From Candidatus Bathyarchaeota archaeon (GTDB lineage: Archaea; Thermoproteota; Bathyarchaeia; Bathyarchaeales; Bathycorpusculaceae): a stretch of DNA of 50,016 nucleotides. The notes beneath the pieces were generated by a model. The model did not search any database, was not told the DNA's origin, and saw only the letters and a program-made list of their open reading frames with translations. How positions within the stretch are numbered: position 1 is the stretch's first letter; each line of letters begins with the position of its first letter. A program made the position numbers and the translations under genes. Shown one piece after another: positions 40,739 to 49,648 of this stretch. The stretch lies in contig PLTA01000039.1 in NCBI GenBank assembly GCA_003164295.1, positions 1 through 50,016 on the forward strand, in the 5' to 3' direction.

Positions 40739-41884
40739 TTAATCCAGCGATGTTTCGATGATGTCGACCGCTCTGTCTAACCCTTTAAACTTGCTTGAGA
40801 ACTCATTTAAGGCTGACATATTTCGGTTATAAGATTCTTGCTCTTTTTCCAGTTTGACAACTGCCTTTTGCAATTGGCTTTTGTTTTTTGCGGTTATTGA
40901 GCACTTTAAGTCCTGAAGTTTAGCCGCATTACCTAATTGTTCAGGCTGAGTTGGAATGCAAATACTCGGTTTGGAATACTTGATGGTTTCAAAACATGTT
41001 GCGTGCCCACCGCTAAAAATCACGAATTTAGCGTTTCTCATAGCTTCCTGCCGTTCTTCATCAGATAACCAAGTGTGAAGTTCGCAGTTTCCAATTTTAG
41101 TACTGACTTTTTTGCCTGGAGTTCCAAGGCTGATTACACATTTGGTTTTGAGTTTTTCAAGAACTGGAATAAGAGTTTTTATCAGTTTTCCTCTTGTACC
41201 AGGCGGTCCGCTAATGGGAGCAAAAATGTGATCTTGAGAACCTTTAACAGGGGTTGTATCAACAAAACCGCCTACATACTCAACTTTCGCGTTTAATCCC
41301 AGCCTATCCAAGTTTCCAATGCTGTATTCAGAGATGGTGTAGGGTGGCGGATTGTCGGGAATTATTATTTTTGAACACTTCTTTACATACCTCTCCACAA
41401 CCCGTTCACCTGGACTTAAGAAAGCACTAAACCCATAGCTTGGCCTAATCATGTTAGCAATGTAAACAGAGGGAATTTTCCATCTTTGAGCAAGCCGAAG
41501 CGCATTAATGTCTCCGTCAGCAACGAGGAGGTCAGGAGCTATATCATGAATATTTTCTCTAAGGTCATAATAACGGTGAATGGTTTCCCATGCATTGGAA
41601 TTTTTTATTTCAAGCCTATTTTTATCCATGTTAAATAATGGGAGAGGAAAAAAAAGGTTAACAAGGGAAGCAGAAGTAATGATGCCGTGAGCGTTTTCAT
41701 ACCAAGAAATTGGCGTACACTTGTAAACGTTGGTGAACTCCTTTTGAAGCATTTCATGAGCTTTGCCGCCTGAGAAAAAAAACATTTCATGACCATGCGC
41801 CGCCAACCGCTTACCTAATGGTATAATACGGGAAACATGGCCTAAGCCAAGCTCTGAACAGCTTAACAAGATACGCATATACAT
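40739..41884 (-). CDS. GT-B (MurG/GT28-like) glycosyltransferase
   Basis: The 381-residue protein (379 from ATG 41878) has the Gly-rich N-terminal loop SCSELGLGHVSRIIPLGKRL and the nucleotide-binding C-terminal half with FSGGHATCFETIKYSKPSICIPTQPEQLGNAAKL. It resembles MurG and UGT enzymes of the GT-B fold, which move sugars from UDP-activated donors to lipids or other acceptors. No peptidoglycan genes are near, so the target is more likely a surface glycan or glycolipid. It is convergent with AMMECR1, ten bases apart, and stands alone. Confidence 0.85.
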   Translation of the reverse strand: MYMRILLSCSELGLGHVSRIIPLGKRLAAHGHEMFFFSGGKAHEMLQKEFTNVYKCTPISWYENAHGIITSASLVNLFFPLPLFNMDKNRLEIKNSNAWETIHRYYDLRENIHDIAPDLLVADGDINALRLAQRWKIPSVYIANMIRPSYGFSAFLSPGERVVERYVKKCSKIIIPDNPPPYTISEYSIGNLDRLGLNAKVEYVGGFVDTTPVKGSQDHIFAPISGPPGTRGKLIKTLIPVLEKLKTKCVISLGTPGKKVSTKIGNCELHTWLSDEERQEAMRNAKFVIFSGGHATCFETIKYSKPSICIPTQPEQLGNAAKLQDLKCSITAKNKSQLQKAVVKLEKEQESYNRNMSALNEFSSKFKGLDRAVDIIETSLD

Positions 41885-41969
41885 ACAAAGGGTTGGGAAT
41901 TTATTATAATTATCCCATATCTAACCCTAAAAAGCAAGCATTTTAAGGCGTAAATGCGAACAGTTAGGT

Positions 41970-42824
41970 ATGTTTGTTCCACGTAAAATTCTGGAAGAAA
42001 AGCTCAGGCAAATACTTTCTGAGGACATAGGGCAGGGCGACGTGACGGCAGCGGCAATTATTCCACCGTGCTTAACGGTGAAGGCAGAAGTTATTGCTAA
42101 AGACGAAGGCGTAGCGGCTGGAATTGAAGAAACAATTGTCCTCGCTGAATATTTAGGATTAAAAGTTAAAGCCGAAATCGCCGACGGAGACAAAATAAAG
42201 AACAAACAAGTTCTAATGGAGATTTCTGGTGATGCCCAAACCATTCTTTCAGTTGAGAGAACTTTGCTTAATCTTCTTTCACGGATGAGCGGAATTGCAA
42301 CCAAAACACGAAACTTAACTGAGAAACTTGAAAAAGCAGGTGTAAAAACTAGAATTGCTGCCACACGAAAATCGGCGCCGGGACTACTTTATTTCGATAA
42401 AAAAGCGGTTATCGTGGGAAGTGGTGATCCGCATAGGCTTCATTTGGATGATATGATTTTGATTAAAGATAATCACTTGATAATCGTTGGAGATGTCGAT
42501 GAAGCTGTTAAAAGGGCAAAAAAGAATGGTTCCTTTACTAAAAAAATTGAAGTTGAAGTTACAAAAGCTGAGGATGCAGTAAAGGCGGCAAAGGCAGGAG
42601 CAGACATAGTTATGCTTGATAATTTCTCGCCTAGACAGGCTAAAGCGACAAGTGAAATGTTAAGAAAATCTGGGTTTGATGATGTGTTGCTCGAAGTGAG
42701 CGGTGGAATTACAGGGGAAACGCTCTTGGATTATGCGCAGGCGCAAGTTGATATTATCAGTATGGGTGATCTTACGCACAGCGTTAAAGCTCTTGACATT
42801 AGTTTAGAAATAATGAAAAAATAA
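41970..42824 (+). CDS. nadC: Quinolinate phosphoribosyltransferase (nicotinate-nucleotide pyrophosphorylase)
   Basis: The 284-residue enzyme of NAD synthesis turns quinolinate plus PRPP into nicotinate mononucleotide. Visible landmarks are DIGQGDVTAAAIIP near the start, LNLLSRMSGIATKTRNL, TRKSAPGLLYFDKKAVIVGSGDPHRLHLDDMILIKDNHL, and KAGADIVMLDNFSP for the phosphate-binding end. Length and order are canonical. nadM lies four genes upstream; nadA and nadB are not in the window. Confidence 0.95.
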   Translation: MFVPRKILEEKLRQILSEDIGQGDVTAAAIIPPCLTVKAEVIAKDEGVAAGIEETIVLAEYLGLKVKAEIADGDKIKNKQVLMEISGDAQTILSVERTLLNLLSRMSGIATKTRNLTEKLEKAGVKTRIAATRKSAPGLLYFDKKAVIVGSGDPHRLHLDDMILIKDNHLIIVGDVDEAVKRAKKNGSFTKKIEVEVTKAEDAVKAAKAGADIVMLDNFSPRQAKATSEMLRKSGFDDVLLEVSGGITGETLLDYAQAQVDIISMGDLTHSVKALDISLEIMKK

Positions 42825-42837
42825 AAAAATATTCTGT

Positions 42838-43398
42838 TTAAATTCCGAGGTTAATTAACCAAACTTCCACAATCGCGCCTACAATAAGAATGCCCGCACA
42901 AATCCCGATTAAGATTGCCGTGTTTTTTAGTTCCATCCACCGATGCTGCAATAATCTTCGCGTCAGCCAAATACTCTCTGCAATTGCAATTGAGTAAGCA
43001 GTGAATTCTAGCCAAAACACAGGGGTTAAAACTAAACTTAACAACCCAAGAGCAGCTGGATAGCCCTGCACGTAAGCTATAGCGCCAAGTGCAATACCAG
43101 TGTTGAACAATATGCCAAGTCCCAATACTACTCCAACAACGGGTACGAACATTAGCAAACAAATTTCGAAGTTATTTAGGAAAATGTATTCTGTTAAGTT
43201 GCCATGAGCTTTTTGTTGATTGAGAGTTGAGTTTAAATTACGGCTAATTGTCTGGGCATCTTGATGGCTGATCGGAATATATGCGCCGATAATTGTAAGT
43301 ACAAACGCGATTACAAAGATGAAAATGAATGTGTAGATTCTTTTGCGTTTTGATGAAGCATTCTTCCAAATTGACAAGTCAAATTTCATTACAGTCAA
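42838..43398 (-). CDS. SpoIIM/DUF95-like integral membrane protein
   Basis: The 186-residue protein has about four or five membrane helices (RIYTFIFIFVIAFVLTIIGAYI; FEICLLMFVPVVGVVLGLGILFNTG; LGLLSLVLTPVFWLEFTAYS; AILIGICAGILIVGAIVEVWLI). The NTGIALGA and PVFWLEFTAYSIAI blocks match the stage II sporulation protein M family, widely present outside sporulation. Archaeal function is unknown. It is the last gene of the TFE-beta/RlmE/DUF4152 unit, six bases after DUF4152. Confidence 0.85.
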   Translation of the reverse strand: MTVMKFDLSIWKNASSKRKRIYTFIFIFVIAFVLTIIGAYIPISHQDAQTISRNLNSTLNQQKAHGNLTEYIFLNNFEICLLMFVPVVGVVLGLGILFNTGIALGAIAYVQGYPAALGLLSLVLTPVFWLEFTAYSIAIAESIWLTRRLLQHRWMELKNTAILIGICAGILIVGAIVEVWLINLGI

Positions 43399-43404
43399 CC
43401 ATCT

Positions 43405-44115
43405 TTAGTCTAGCGGATTAATTTTTAAGGCACGAAATCCCCGCGCACAAGGATTTAATGTTTCTGATAATTTAACCTTTGCCAATACCTTCTCAGCGTC
43501 CACTGCGTAACTTCGAACATCGTGCTCGCCGCCTATAAGTGAATGCAAATAGATGCGGTCATCCAAAACTCTTGGTTGACACATCAAAGGTAGACCCAGC
43601 AAAATTGGTTCTTTATCATCTACTGCTTTTTTACAGGCGAACAAAATTGCTTCGGCTCCAGCTGTTAACTCAGCAATCCGAACAACCACGCTTTCTTTGC
43701 CAATAGCTAACATGTCTATGTCGTAAAGACGTTTTATTTCTCCAGCAATTTTTCTTAGCCTCGGCAAAATCTTTAGAATGTGTTGCCGTCCTGTTCGAGA
43801 CGCTCTTAAATTAATAAGTTCAACCGGCGATAACTCCTCGATTGAGACGCCACCAAGCGACATATCAAGATGCACAACATCGGCTTTCATTTTGTCAAGT
43901 AAACTTCTGCACATCTCAGCCTCGTGCACTATAACTTCAAATCCGCCTTCAACCTCTTTAAAAATTGGCTCAGCCAACCGAAAAGACGGCTCTCGATAAG
44001 GTGGATTAACCAACACTGAAACAGAGGCAACAAGAGACAACGGCTTAAACTGTGGATCAAGTATTGCCGCTGCAGAATCCGCTGCGATAACTCTCAAATT
44101 CACTGCTCCATTCAA
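43405..44115 (-). CDS. DUF4152-like archaeal protein
   Basis: The 236-residue soluble protein has RVIAADSAAAILDPQFKPLSLVASV at the start, which looks like an actin-/RNase H-like first hairpin with a conserved Asp. DVVHLDMSLGGVSIEELS and KESVVVRIAELTAGAEAILFACK follow. I place it in DUF4152 from memory of the archaeal family; a role as a nuclease or RNA factor is only suggested by the fold. It lies ten bases after rlmE and six before SpoIIM in one operon. Confidence 0.75.
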   Translation of the reverse strand: MNGAVNLRVIAADSAAAILDPQFKPLSLVASVSVLVNPPYREPSFRLAEPIFKEVEGGFEVIVHEAEMCRSLLDKMKADVVHLDMSLGGVSIEELSPVELINLRASRTGRQHILKILPRLRKIAGEIKRLYDIDMLAIGKESVVVRIAELTAGAEAILFACKKAVDDKEPILLGLPLMCQPRVLDDRIYLHSLIGGEHDVRSYAVDAEKVLAKVKLSETLNPCARGFRALKINPLD

Positions 44116-44125
44116 TATTTTTAAC

Positions 44126-44764
44126 TTAGCTTTCTTCTTTGCATTTTTTGGATTTTAAGCCTAAAGCCAAAAGATACATTTCCGAACTTTTTTGTCGGCT
44201 AGCCTCAGGCTTAACTATTTTAATAGTGTCAAAAACTTCCTTAACAGTTAGAATAAACTCGTTGAACATCTCGCCTTCGAAAAGTTTAACAAAAAAGTTT
44301 CCACCAGAATGCAATACGCATTGGGCTATTTCTAATGCTTTAGTGGCTAAATCAATCTGTTTTGCCTGATCAACTTCCCAAACACCAGTGATGTTGGGTG
44401 CGGCGTCAGAAATTACTGCATCAGCTTCTCGGGGCAAAAAAGAAAGAATCTGATCTACTATGTCTGGGTCATTGAAGTCAGCAATTATAGTTCGCACATA
44501 TTCCTGAGTGAAGGGTTCAATTGGTTTCAAATCAATACCTAGAACGTAGCCGTTTTTTCCAGTCATTTTTCTTGCTGCCTGAATCCAGCCGCCAGGTGCA
44601 GCGCCTAAATCAACTACAACATCGTTTCTGTTTATAAAACCGTATTTCTCGTTAGATTGAACTAACTTATATGTGGCTCTGGAACGATAGTTTTCTTCTT
44701 TGGCTTTTTTGTAGTAGTATTCGCGTTTTCTATCTCGGATCCAAGCTTTCGGCAACGGAATCAT
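44126..44764 (-). CDS. rlmE: 23S rRNA (uridine-2'-O-)-methyltransferase RlmE/FtsJ
   Basis: The chosen ATG 44764 opens IPLPKAWIRDRKREYYYKKA; an upstream ATG at 44821 would overlap TFE-beta further. The RrmJ K-D-K-E set is visible: RATYKL (Lys), VVDLGAAPGGWIQAA (SAM loop), ISDAAPN (Asp), and GGNFFVKLFEGE (Lys). It methylates a uridine ribose in the 23S A-site loop. It starts 35 bases inside the TFE-beta end, implying coupled translation. The protein is 212 residues. Confidence 0.93.
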   Translation of the reverse strand: MIPLPKAWIRDRKREYYYKKAKEENYRSRATYKLVQSNEKYGFINRNDVVVDLGAAPGGWIQAARKMTGKNGYVLGIDLKPIEPFTQEYVRTIIADFNDPDIVDQILSFLPREADAVISDAAPNITGVWEVDQAKQIDLATKALEIAQCVLHSGGNFFVKLFEGEMFNEFILTVKEVFDTIKIVKPEASRQKSSEMYLLALGLKSKKCKEES

Positions 44765-45188
44765 CCTCTTCTGAGCTTGGCTCGGCTGATGCCTGCGGGT
44801 CGTTTGGTCCTTCAGGAGCAACAGGAGCAGCAGTGGCTTCTTTTCCTAAGCCAAGTATCCAATCGGTAAGTTTGGGACAGCTTTTTGGAGAAAGCGCGGT
44901 TGTTGGGTCACATCTTGCATTGTCCGGGCAAAGTAGACAGGGACAGTCAATGATGGTTTCTATTGAAGCTGGAAGCCTTTTGGGGTAAAGTCTGTAGGTC
45001 CATCGACCTTCTTGCAGTTCTTTTTCACGACGAATCAAACCCTTTTCTTCTAGTTTAATGGAGACACGTGAGCCCTCGCGACTGCTTGCGCCTAGTTCAC
45101 GCCATAAATCTGATTGAAGCACGCCTTGATAACCCGTGTTTACCACATAATGGAGTGCTTTCTGTTCAAGGTCATTACGTTTAGGCAT
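44730..45188 (-). CDS. TFE-beta / RPC39-like factor with Fe-S signature
   Basis: The 152-residue protein has a winged helix (about 1-70, LEQKALHYVVNTGYQGVLQSDLWRELGASSREGSRVSIKLEEKGLI). A cysteine cluster at C84, C87, C93 and C104 follows (C-x2-C-x5-C-x10-C). That spacing equals the human RPC39 [4Fe-4S] motif as I recall it, and ends with the same Leu/Met-Thr-Asp/Glu-Trp-Leu/Ile step. C82 is extra. Archaeal TFE-beta pairs with TFE-alpha to aid promoter opening. An acidic Pro/Ala/Ser tail (about 115-152) is unusual. It heads the RlmE/DUF4152/SpoIIM unit. Confidence 0.85.
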   Translation of the reverse strand: MPKRNDLEQKALHYVVNTGYQGVLQSDLWRELGASSREGSRVSIKLEEKGLIRREKELQEGRWTYRLYPKRLPASIETIIDCPCLLCPDNARCDPTTALSPKSCPKLTDWILGLGKEATAAPVAPEGPNDPQASAEPSSEEDDSVAESLDPR

Positions 45189-45216
45189 CTAAATCAATTC
45201 CAGATAATGCAATTAG

Positions 45217-45226
45217 AATATAAGCG
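45217..45226 (+). promoter_or_regulatory. Probable TATA box of kae1
   Basis: GAATATAAGC lies about 50 bases ahead of ATG 45272, inside the divergent gap with TFE-beta. It overlaps the alternative TTG start (45227), which argues against that start. Confidence 0.4.
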
Positions 45227-45271
45227 TTGAATCCAAATAAAAATATGTATCCCCCAAAAAACGTGGAATTC

Positions 45272-46306
45272 ATGAAAAACATGCAGAAAGCGCATAAAGA
45301 TGATGACTCATGCTGTTTAGGGATAGAATCTTCAGCAGACGACTTCGGCATTGGCATTGCCAGGTTTAATGGAGAAATTCTTGCTAACAAATATGACAGC
45401 TACATACCTTCGGAAGGCGGAATCCACCCAAGAGAAGCAGCGAGACATCACTCTGAAGTCGCTGACAAAGTCTTACGTGAAGCCTTAAATACGGCTGGAG
45501 TGAAACCAAATGAACTCTCCCTAATCGCATTTTCTCAAGGTCCAGGCTTAGGCCCCTCTTTACGTACAGGCGCAACGGTTGCCCGAGCCTTAGCTTCATA
45601 CCTAAGCATTCCGCTGGTTGGCGTAAATCATTCTGTAGCGCATATTGAAATTGGGAAACTCAAAACTGGTGTTGTTGACCCTGTTACTCTTTATGCTTCA
45701 GGAGGTAATACTTTGGTCACGGCTTTTGAATCTGGACGCTACAGAGTTTTCGGCGAAACCCTAGACATCGCCCTTGGTAATTGTTTGGATGTTTTTGCGA
45801 GAGCGGCGGGTTTAAAGCATCAGAAGGGTTTGCCGCTTGGGGCTGCCGTGGAGCTGTTGGCGGCTAAAGGCAAAAACTTGGTTTCTTTGCCATATGTTGT
45901 GAAGGGGATGGATTTGTCTCTAAGCGGTTTGTTGACTTCGGCGACGGCTCAGCTAAATGAGGGCAAAGTCTGCTTGGAAGATTTGTGTTATAGTCTTCAG
46001 GAACATGCTTTCTCGATGGTTACGGAAGTGACTGAGCGGGCGTTGGCTCATACTGAGAAGAAGGAGGTTTTGTTAACAGGAGGGGTTGCAGCTAACAAAC
46101 GATTGCAATCAATGTTGAACTTTATAGCTCAGGATCATGAAGCGAAGTTTAATGTGGTTCCGTTGGAGTTTGCAACCGATAACGGCGCGATGATTGCGTG
46201 GACAGGGGTTTTAGCTTACCAGCATGGGTTAGTTACGCCAATGGATGAGAGTTATGTTAAGCTTCGTTGGCGAGTTGATAAAGTGGATGTGCCATGGATA
46301 CAGTAG
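45272..46306 (+). CDS. kae1: KEOPS subunit Kae1 (threonylcarbamoyl transferase)
   Basis: The protein has 344 residues from ATG 45272; TTG 45227 would add 15. The ASKHA-fold ATPase opens CCLGIESSADDFGIGIA, with GGIHPREAARHHSEV and the metal-ligand pair HSVAHIEIG. GNCLDVFARAAGLKH and LLTGGVAANKRLQ, with FATDNGAMIAW, complete it. It transfers threonylcarbamoyl to A37 of ANN-decoding tRNAs within KEOPS. Bud32 follows, overlapping by 13 bases. Confidence 0.96.
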   Translation: MKNMQKAHKDDDSCCLGIESSADDFGIGIARFNGEILANKYDSYIPSEGGIHPREAARHHSEVADKVLREALNTAGVKPNELSLIAFSQGPGLGPSLRTGATVARALASYLSIPLVGVNHSVAHIEIGKLKTGVVDPVTLYASGGNTLVTAFESGRYRVFGETLDIALGNCLDVFARAAGLKHQKGLPLGAAVELLAAKGKNLVSLPYVVKGMDLSLSGLLTSATAQLNEGKVCLEDLCYSLQEHAFSMVTEVTERALAHTEKKEVLLTGGVAANKRLQSMLNFIAQDHEAKFNVVPLEFATDNGAMIAWTGVLAYQHGLVTPMDESYVKLRWRVDKVDVPWIQ

Positions 46307-46953
46307 CCCAGCAAACGATGTTTAAGAAGGGTGCAGAAGCCAGCCTCTACTTGGCGGACTGGCATGAACGAAAAGTTATTATTAAAGTACGAATCCCCAA
46401 GAAGTATCGTCCAGATGCGTTAGATAAACAGATTCGAAGTTACCGCACATTACATGAAACGCAACTGATGCATGAAGCCAAAGTGGCAGGGGTACCGACT
46501 CCGCTAATATATATGGTTAACATCCCAGAAGCTTCAATCATCATGGAATACATAGAAGGACAACAAATCAAACAGACACTAAACGGCACACCCAAACTTC
46601 AGCGGCAAGAGTTATGCGTTAAAATCGGCGAATTAATCGGAAAACTTCACGTCCGCGGATTAATCCACGGCGACTTAACAACTTCAAACATGATTATTAA
46701 CTCTGACGACAAAATCTTTTTTGTTGACTTTGGATTAGGCGAAAAAAATATTGAAGTCGAGGCACGGGGTGTAGATTTGCATTTGATGAAGCGAGCATTG
46801 CAAAGTACCCATTTTCAGTTTTGGGAAGAATGCTTCAAAAACGTTTTAGCTGGCTACTCGTCCGTTTTGGGCGATGAGACAACAGAAAAGGTTTATGAGA
46901 AAATAAAGGAGATTGAGAGGCGTGGCAGATATGTTGAAGAAAGAAAACAATAA
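46294..46953 (+). CDS. bud32: KEOPS kinase Bud32
   Basis: The 219-residue small atypical kinase has a Lys in KVIIKVRIPKKYR, the catalytic loop IHGDLTTSNMI (HGD) and FVDFGLGEKN as the DFG motif. EYIEGQQIKQTL marks the hinge. Bud32 acts as an ATPase activating Kae1. In some archaea it is fused to Kae1; here it is separate but overlaps it by 13 bases. Its end overlaps the RdgB start by 23 bases. Confidence 0.95.
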   Translation: MDTVAQQTMFKKGAEASLYLADWHERKVIIKVRIPKKYRPDALDKQIRSYRTLHETQLMHEAKVAGVPTPLIYMVNIPEASIIMEYIEGQQIKQTLNGTPKLQRQELCVKIGELIGKLHVRGLIHGDLTTSNMIINSDDKIFFVDFGLGEKNIEVEARGVDLHLMKRALQSTHFQFWEECFKNVLAGYSSVLGDETTEKVYEKIKEIERRGRYVEERKQ

Positions 46954-47548
46954 TCAAACATGCAACATCGATGGCAAAGTGGTTTTTTTTGCTACAGGTA
47001 ATATCAACAAATTCAATGAAGCCCGAAGCATCCTAAGCGCCTATGGAATTTCAGTTGGAATGCTACGAATGAAGGGAGACGAGATTCAAAGCGACAGCCT
47101 GAAAGAAATAGCCCAAAAAAGCGTCCTAAATGCGTTTGCGGAAACTAAGCTGCCCATTTTTGTGGAAGACGCAGGCTTATTCATCAAAGCCCTAAACTGT
47201 TTTCCAGGACCCTACGCAGCGTTCATTTACAAGACTATTCATAACGACGGCATTCTCAAGCTAATGGAAAATATATCCGATAGGGAAGCAAAATTCCAGT
47301 CAGTCATAGCATATTGCGATAGCACAATTTGCGAACCAAAATGTTTCGAGGGCGAATCTAAAGGTGAAATTACTTCAACTGAACGCAAACCACAGGGCAA
47401 ATCAGTTTTCGGTTTTGACCCAATTTTCCAGCCGGTTGGAAGTAGAAAAACATTTGCGGAAATGACAATTGAAGAGAAGAATAACTTTTCACACAGGGCA
47501 ATGGCTATGCATAAATTTACTCAATGGTTCAAAAACGAAGCAACTTGA
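46931..47548 (+). CDS. rdgB: XTP/dITP diphosphatase (RdgB/HAM1)
   Basis: The 205-residue enzyme has VVFFATGNINKFNEARSIL (signature), IFVEDAGLFIKALNCFPGPYAAF (catalytic Asp, Mg site) and GKSVFGFDPIFQPVGS. It removes deaminated purine nucleotides from the pool. ATG 46931 is favoured over TTG 46913, because the family starts near the first strand and the ATG follows GAGAGGCGTGG. It sits between Bud32 and uS15, overlapping Bud32. Confidence 0.94.
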   Translation: MLKKENNNQTCNIDGKVVFFATGNINKFNEARSILSAYGISVGMLRMKGDEIQSDSLKEIAQKSVLNAFAETKLPIFVEDAGLFIKALNCFPGPYAAFIYKTIHNDGILKLMENISDREAKFQSVIAYCDSTICEPKCFEGESKGEITSTERKPQGKSVFGFDPIFQPVGSRKTFAEMTIEEKNNFSHRAMAMHKFTQWFKNEAT

Positions 47549-47589
47549 GGTATTTTTAAGGAATTTTCGACTTTTTGTTTCTCAAGGGG

Positions 47590-47601
47590 ATTACTTTTAA
47601 A
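47590..47601 (+). promoter_or_regulatory. Probable TATA box of the uS15 gene
   Basis: GATTACTTTTAA and the following ATATTC lie about 45 bases before the TTG start at 47644, in the 95-base gap after rdgB. Confidence 0.38.
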
Positions 47602-47643
47602 TATTCGTTGACTATGGTTTAGGTGCAGTTTAAGGTGTAACAT

Positions 47644-48084
47644 TTGCCAAAGCAAGAAAAAGGAAAGTCACATTCGATTCGCCCAGTCAGCAGGCGTCCT
47701 CCAAGTTGGTGCAAATATCAGCCTGAAGAAGTAGAATCATTCATAATAAAATTGGCCAAAGAAGGTCATTCAATGAGCGCCATAGGCACCATCCTCAGGG
47801 ATCAATATGCGATTCCTCTAGTGAAGCCTATTGTTGGCAAAAGCATAAGCGACGTACTCAAAGCCGCAAACTTAGCCTCAACGATGCCAGAAGACTTATC
47901 AAACCTAATGAAGAAAGCACAAAGCCTCGCAGTTCACATGGACAAAAACAAAAAAGACCTACATAACAAACGCAACATGCAAATCATCGAAGCAAGAATC
48001 CACAAGCTCTCACGATACTATAAACGTGAAGGCGTCATAGCCAAGAACTGGAAATACGAAGCAAAAATTGCCTCCGTAACCTAA
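47644..48084 (+). CDS. rps15: 30S ribosomal protein uS15
   Basis: The 146-residue protein starts at TTG. The archaeal-type N-terminal extension (KGKSHSIRPVSRRPPSWCKYQPEEVESFIIKLAKEGHSM) precedes the conserved S15 core with KKDLHNKRNMQIIEARIHKLSRYYKREGV. It binds 16S rRNA in the central domain. Order uS15, RecJ-like, Pcc1 is a known archaeal neighbourhood. Confidence 0.96.
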   Translation: MPKQEKGKSHSIRPVSRRPPSWCKYQPEEVESFIIKLAKEGHSMSAIGTILRDQYAIPLVKPIVGKSISDVLKAANLASTMPEDLSNLMKKAQSLAVHMDKNKKDLHNKRNMQIIEARIHKLSRYYKREGVIAKNWKYEAKIASVT

Positions 48085-48143
48085 AATCCTTCTTAACTTT
48101 TATTTTACATTTTCATTTTGTTAGTTGATACACCAGCTTTAAA

Positions 48144-48153
48144 TCCGATTAGG
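48144..48153 (+). promoter_or_regulatory. TATA-like box ahead of the RecJ-like gene
   Basis: CCGATT follows the AT-rich CAGCTTTAAAT run (48135-48145). That run lies about 38 bases upstream of ATG 48182, so the gene may have its own promoter besides readthrough from uS15. Confidence 0.3.
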
Positions 48154-48181
48154 CACATTTTAGCCAAAGAGTGAATTATGA

Positions 48182-49648
48182 ATGGCTATACAGCAGGCAT
48201 CGATTGAACGCTTCTTAGCTTCAGCGGTAGAAGCATCAAAAGTAATTCTTGAAGTTTCCCAGAAAGACGGGTTTATTCATTGTTTTTCACATTTAGATGC
48301 TGACGGTATTGCCGCTGCAGGTGTAATTGGAAAAACCCTTTTTCGCCTAGATGCAAAGATACGAATTAGAATCACTCAGCAACTTGACGAGAAAATAGTA
48401 AATGAAATCGTTGCGGATAAGCCTCAATTAGTGATTTTGACGGATTTCGGAAGCGGCGTTCTCGACATGCTAAACCAAAAAATACCCAACTTCAAAGTCC
48501 TAATTCTCGACCACCACCAATTAAACGGATCATCCAGCAACCCAAATTTTGTTATGGTGAACCCTCACATGTTTGGAATTGACGGTGCAAGTGATGTTAG
48601 CGGTTCAGGAGTAGCTTACTTTGTAGCTAAAGCTGTTAACAGAGCAAATATCGATTTGGCTCCTATCGCCTTGGTCGGCGCTTTAGGAGACATGCAAGAT
48701 AAATATGAACAGAGAAGTCTCAGTGGATTAAATGAGCTCATAGTTGATGACGCTGTTGCTGCTGGTTTAATTAAAGTTGAAAAAGACTTAACATTTTTTG
48801 GGAGAGAAACCAGACCGATCCATAGGACCTTAGCAACTACGACTAATCCGTTTATTCCAGGCTTAAGCGGTGAAGAGGACAAGGCCTTAGCCTTTCTTGC
48901 AAGCTTAAACATACCTATCAAACAGGAAGAAAAATGGAGGGCGCTCCGCGATCTAAACGAAGACGAAAGAAAGCGGCTTTGCTCTGCTTTGGCGGATCAC
49001 CTGTTATCTAAGGGGCTGCATATGGAAGTAGAAAACCTCATTGGATACATTTACGTTTTAACCAAAGAGGAACCAAATACGGCGCTTCGGGATGCAAGGG
49101 AATTTGCGGTTGTTTTGAACTCAACTGGTCGCATGGATCGGCCGAGCCTCGGCATCGCCATCTGCATGGGTGATCGCAAAGTTGCACTTGAAGAATCCAA
49201 CAAAATCCTCGAAGATTACCGAAAAAACATCAACAAATATTTGACCTGGGTCAATGAAAAACCTGAACGAATGAGAGAACTCAAGAACATTTATGTTATA
49301 TACGGTGAAGACGCGATAAACGAAAAAATTGTTGGGACAGTTTCATCTATTATTGTTTCAAGCCTCGCCAACCCTGAAAAGCCTCTTGTGGCATTTGCTA
49401 ATGTTGAAAAAGAGCAAGCAGCCAAGTTCTCGGCAAGAACCACAGAAAAAGCAATCCGCAAGGGAGTTAATTTGGGTGATGCAATGCGAGTGGCTTCGGA
49501 AGTACTCGGCGGGAAAGGTGGAGGACACAACATTGCGGCTGGCGCAACGGTGCCATTGGATAAGATTGAGGATTTTGTGAAAACTGTGGATGAATTAGTT
49601 GGCAAACAATTGAGAGGCGAGAAAGTTGGAAGCGACAATCACGCTTGA
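48182..49648 (+). CDS. recJ: RecJ-like DHH exonuclease (GAN family)
   Basis: The 488-residue protein has the DHH motifs: HCFSHLDADGIAAAGVI (Asp-rich loop I), VILTDFGSG, LILDHHQLN (DHH) and GALGDMQDKYE. The C-terminal DHHA1 domain ends in GGGHNIAAGATV. Archaeal relatives bind the GINS complex and digest single-stranded DNA; some act on RNA. All metal ligands appear present. It overlaps pcc1 by 23 bases. Confidence 0.93.
   Translation: MAIQQASIERFLASAVEASKVILEVSQKDGFIHCFSHLDADGIAAAGVIGKTLFRLDAKIRIRITQQLDEKIVNEIVADKPQLVILTDFGSGVLDMLNQKIPNFKVLILDHHQLNGSSSNPNFVMVNPHMFGIDGASDVSGSGVAYFVAKAVNRANIDLAPIALVGALGDMQDKYEQRSLSGLNELIVDDAVAAGLIKVEKDLTFFGRETRPIHRTLATTTNPFIPGLSGEEDKALAFLASLNIPIKQEEKWRALRDLNEDERKRLCSALADHLLSKGLHMEVENLIGYIYVLTKEEPNTALRDAREFAVVLNSTGRMDRPSLGIAICMGDRKVALEESNKILEDYRKNINKYLTWVNEKPERMRELKNIYVIYGEDAINEKIVGTVSSIIVSSLANPEKPLVAFANVEKEQAAKFSARTTEKAIRKGVNLGDAMRVASEVLGGKGGGHNIAAGATVPLDKIEDFVKTVDELVGKQLRGEKVGSDNHA

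Noticed and set aside
45272..46953. A Kae1-Bud32 fusion
   Set aside because: Each has its own stop and start; they overlap by 13 bases in different frames.
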